From: JAYEID01 sp964581885 | Lineage (GTDB): Bacteria; Patescibacteriota; WWE3; JAUXAW01; JAYEID01 | DNA length: 23,677 nt | Assembly: GCA_964581885.1 (NCBI GenBank) | Contig: CAZOPS010000008.1 | Span: 1 to 23,677, forward strand | Direction: 5' to 3' | Shown here: positions 22,571-23,677 of the stretch, in pieces | Layout: every line of letters begins with the position of its first letter | Position numbering within the stretch: the first letter of the stretch is position 1 | The notes under the pieces: generated by a model | Seen by the model: the letters and a program-made list of their open reading frames with translations, nothing else | Database searches by the model: none | What the model was told of the DNA's origin: nothing | Program-made: the position numbers and the translations under genes

Positions 22571-22675
22571 GGTAGATATACAGTTGTTTATCTATTGTTT
22601 ACCGTGAGGCCGGAGGCCAAACATTTGTCGCGGTTCTGACCGCACTTTTACGCAGTTTCTGAACTGCATTTTACG
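22571..22675 (+). repeat. Modular hairpin element, copy B (rplB leader)
   Basis: An imperfect palindrome at 22571-22596 matches copy A. Next are GTTTACCGTGA, a GGCC-GGA-GGCC hairpin (22608-22618) and the linker CATTTGTCG. A hairpin GCGGT-TCTG-ACCGC lies at 22630-22643 with the linker ACTTTTACG. A second hairpin GCAGTT-TCTG-AACTGC lies at 22652-22667 with the linker ATTTTACG. It lies 62 bp upstream of rplB. Confidence 0.75.
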
Positions 22676-22736
22676 ATTGCTTAGTGTGAGTTTATTGAAA
22701 ATTGTTTAGGTTATTGCTTGTTAGCGTTTAACTGAG

Positions 22737-23561
22737 ATGAAAACACATAATCCAACATCTCCGGGGCGACGGCACCGTGTGGATGTAGATAAAAGTAAAT
22801 TATCTAAAAAAGAGCCAGAAAAAAACCTTTCTTCTGGTGTCAAGGAGAAGTCTGGCCGTTCTGGTGGTAAGATTTCTGTCCGCCATAAAGGTGGTCGTGT
22901 AAAAAGAAAGTTTAGAAATATTGATTTTAAACGAAAAAAGAGGAATATTCCTGGTGAGGTAGTTTCTTTGGAGTACGATCCTAACCGAAGTGCGCATATT
23001 GCACTAATAAAATATGCAGATGGTGAGAAGAATTATATACTTGCACCTCAGGATTTGCCAGTTGGAGATAAGGTAGTTGCAGGTGAGAGTGTAGAAGTGA
23101 AGCCCGGCAATGCTCTTCCTCTTGCTGAGATACCTTTGGGCGAGGAAGTACACAATGTGGAGCTCCATCCGGGAGCTGGGGGCCAAATGGTCAGATCTGC
23201 AGGTACTAGTGCGCAAATTGTTGCCAAGCCTGGAAAATATGTACATTTGAAAATGCCTTCGGGTGAAGTGCGGAAAGTCCTTTCTTCTTGTTATGCAACA
23301 GTAGGTGCTGTGTCTAACCCTGATTGGGAGAACAAGAACTGGGGTAAAGCTGGCCGTAAGCGGTATTTGGGCGTAAGGCCAACTGTTCGCGGCTCGGCTA
23401 TGGCTCCGGATGCCCACCCTCATGGTGGAGGAGAAGGTCGTACTGGTGTGGGTATGCCCTCCCCTAAGACTCCTTGGGGGAAGAAGACACGAGGTAAGAA
23501 AACTCGTAAGAGAAAGCACACAGATAAGTATATTGTTAAAGACCGCAGAGAGAAGAAGTGA
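22737..23561 (+). CDS. rplB: 50S ribosomal protein L2
   Basis: L2 is needed for subunit association and peptidyl-transferase activity. The 274-residue protein is full length. It contains SGRSGGKISVRHKGGRVKRKFR, VVSLEYDPNRSAHIALIKYADG, HNVELHPGAGGQMVRSAGTSAQI and the C-terminal RPTVRGSAMAPDAHPHGGGEG. The essential HPHGGG box is present. The preceding residues, APDA, differ from the NPVD found in most bacteria. The C-terminus is very basic, as usual. The start ATG is chosen because KTHNPTSPGRRH aligns with the usual KxxxPTSPGRR. The gene has its own leader with the repeat element shared with rpsL. The expected next gene, rpsS, is not inside the window. Confidence 0.97.
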   Translation: MKTHNPTSPGRRHRVDVDKSKLSKKEPEKNLSSGVKEKSGRSGGKISVRHKGGRVKRKFRNIDFKRKKRNIPGEVVSLEYDPNRSAHIALIKYADGEKNYILAPQDLPVGDKVVAGESVEVKPGNALPLAEIPLGEEVHNVELHPGAGGQMVRSAGTSAQIVAKPGKYVHLKMPSGEVRKVLSSCYATVGAVSNPDWENKNWGKAGRKRYLGVRPTVRGSAMAPDAHPHGGGEGRTGVGMPSPKTPWGKKTRGKKTRKRKHTDKYIVKDRREKK

Positions 23562-23677
23562 GGAAATTAACCTAATTATTCTAATTAACCTAATTTCTAA
23601 TCAAGTCCCGATGACAAATAATCAATTGGGGATTGGGAATTGGTGCTTAATTAGTGTAATTAGAAATTAGTAATTAG
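23562..23677. repeat. AT-rich low-complexity spacer with a 12-bp inverted repeat
   Basis: Degenerate CTAATTAACC, AATTGGGGATTGGGAATTGG and TAATTAG units fill the spacer after rplB. CTAATTTCTAAT at 23590-23601 has a perfect inverted copy at 23659-23670. No gene start is credible before the window ends. Confidence 0.6.

Overview
The window is 23.7 kb of a bacterial chromosome dominated by housekeeping information-processing genes. Several traits point to a reduced-genome lineage of the Candidate Phyla Radiation (Patescibacteria). Proteins are compact: IF-2 has no N-terminal extension, L3 is about 142 residues and MscL is 109. Canonical Shine-Dalgarno sequences are nearly absent, and genes are AT-rich. 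The spacers are packed with small hairpins and low-complexity islands such as ACTGGTTACT and TAATTAG. TGA ends infB, rplW and rplB at their expected C-termini, so a TGA-recoded lineage is unlikely. The exact phylum cannot be decided from this sequence alone.

Layout. Positions 1-2.8 kb hold small metabolic and stress genes. They are the tail of a SagB/ThcOx-type nitroreductase, a 3-methyladenine DNA glycosylase, a PflX-like radical SAM protein on the minus strand, a YjbQ-family protein and the MscL channel. Positions 2.8-5.6 kb hold nusA and infB, each with its own promoter-like sequence. A 428-bp hairpin-rich spacer follows. Then come a DnaJ/CbpA-type co-chaperone on the minus strand, mltG and a terminator. 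From 8.3 kb to the right edge runs the transcription-translation block: rpoB, rpoC, rpsL, rpsG, fusA, tuf, rpsJ, rplC, rplD, rplW, rplB. The classical order is kept, but unusually long spacers interrupt it (366 bp before rpsL, about 380 bp before fusA, 161 bp before tuf, 183 bp before rplC, 274 bp before rplB).

How the genes work together. RpoB/RpoC form the RNA polymerase core and NusA adjusts its elongation. IF-2, EF-G and EF-Tu drive translation with ribosomal proteins S12, S7, S10, L3, L4, L23 and L2. DnaJ/CbpA assists folding. MltG and MscL serve the envelope.

Most interesting signals. (1) Two related palindromic hairpin elements lie inside the glycosylase reading frame. (2) A modular hairpin element is shared by the leaders of rpsL and rplB, with stem sequences that differ but still pair. 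(3) The fusA leader has three tandem hairpins, the last a perfect intrinsic terminator, with competing pairings. (4) Promoter-like boxes repeatedly abut start codons, suggesting leaderless or near-leaderless mRNAs, while tuf alone has a strong Shine-Dalgarno. (5) L3 has a large internal deletion, S12 an insertion, and the rifampicin pocket of RpoB unusual residues. All functional calls rest on motif recognition by eye; no database search was run.
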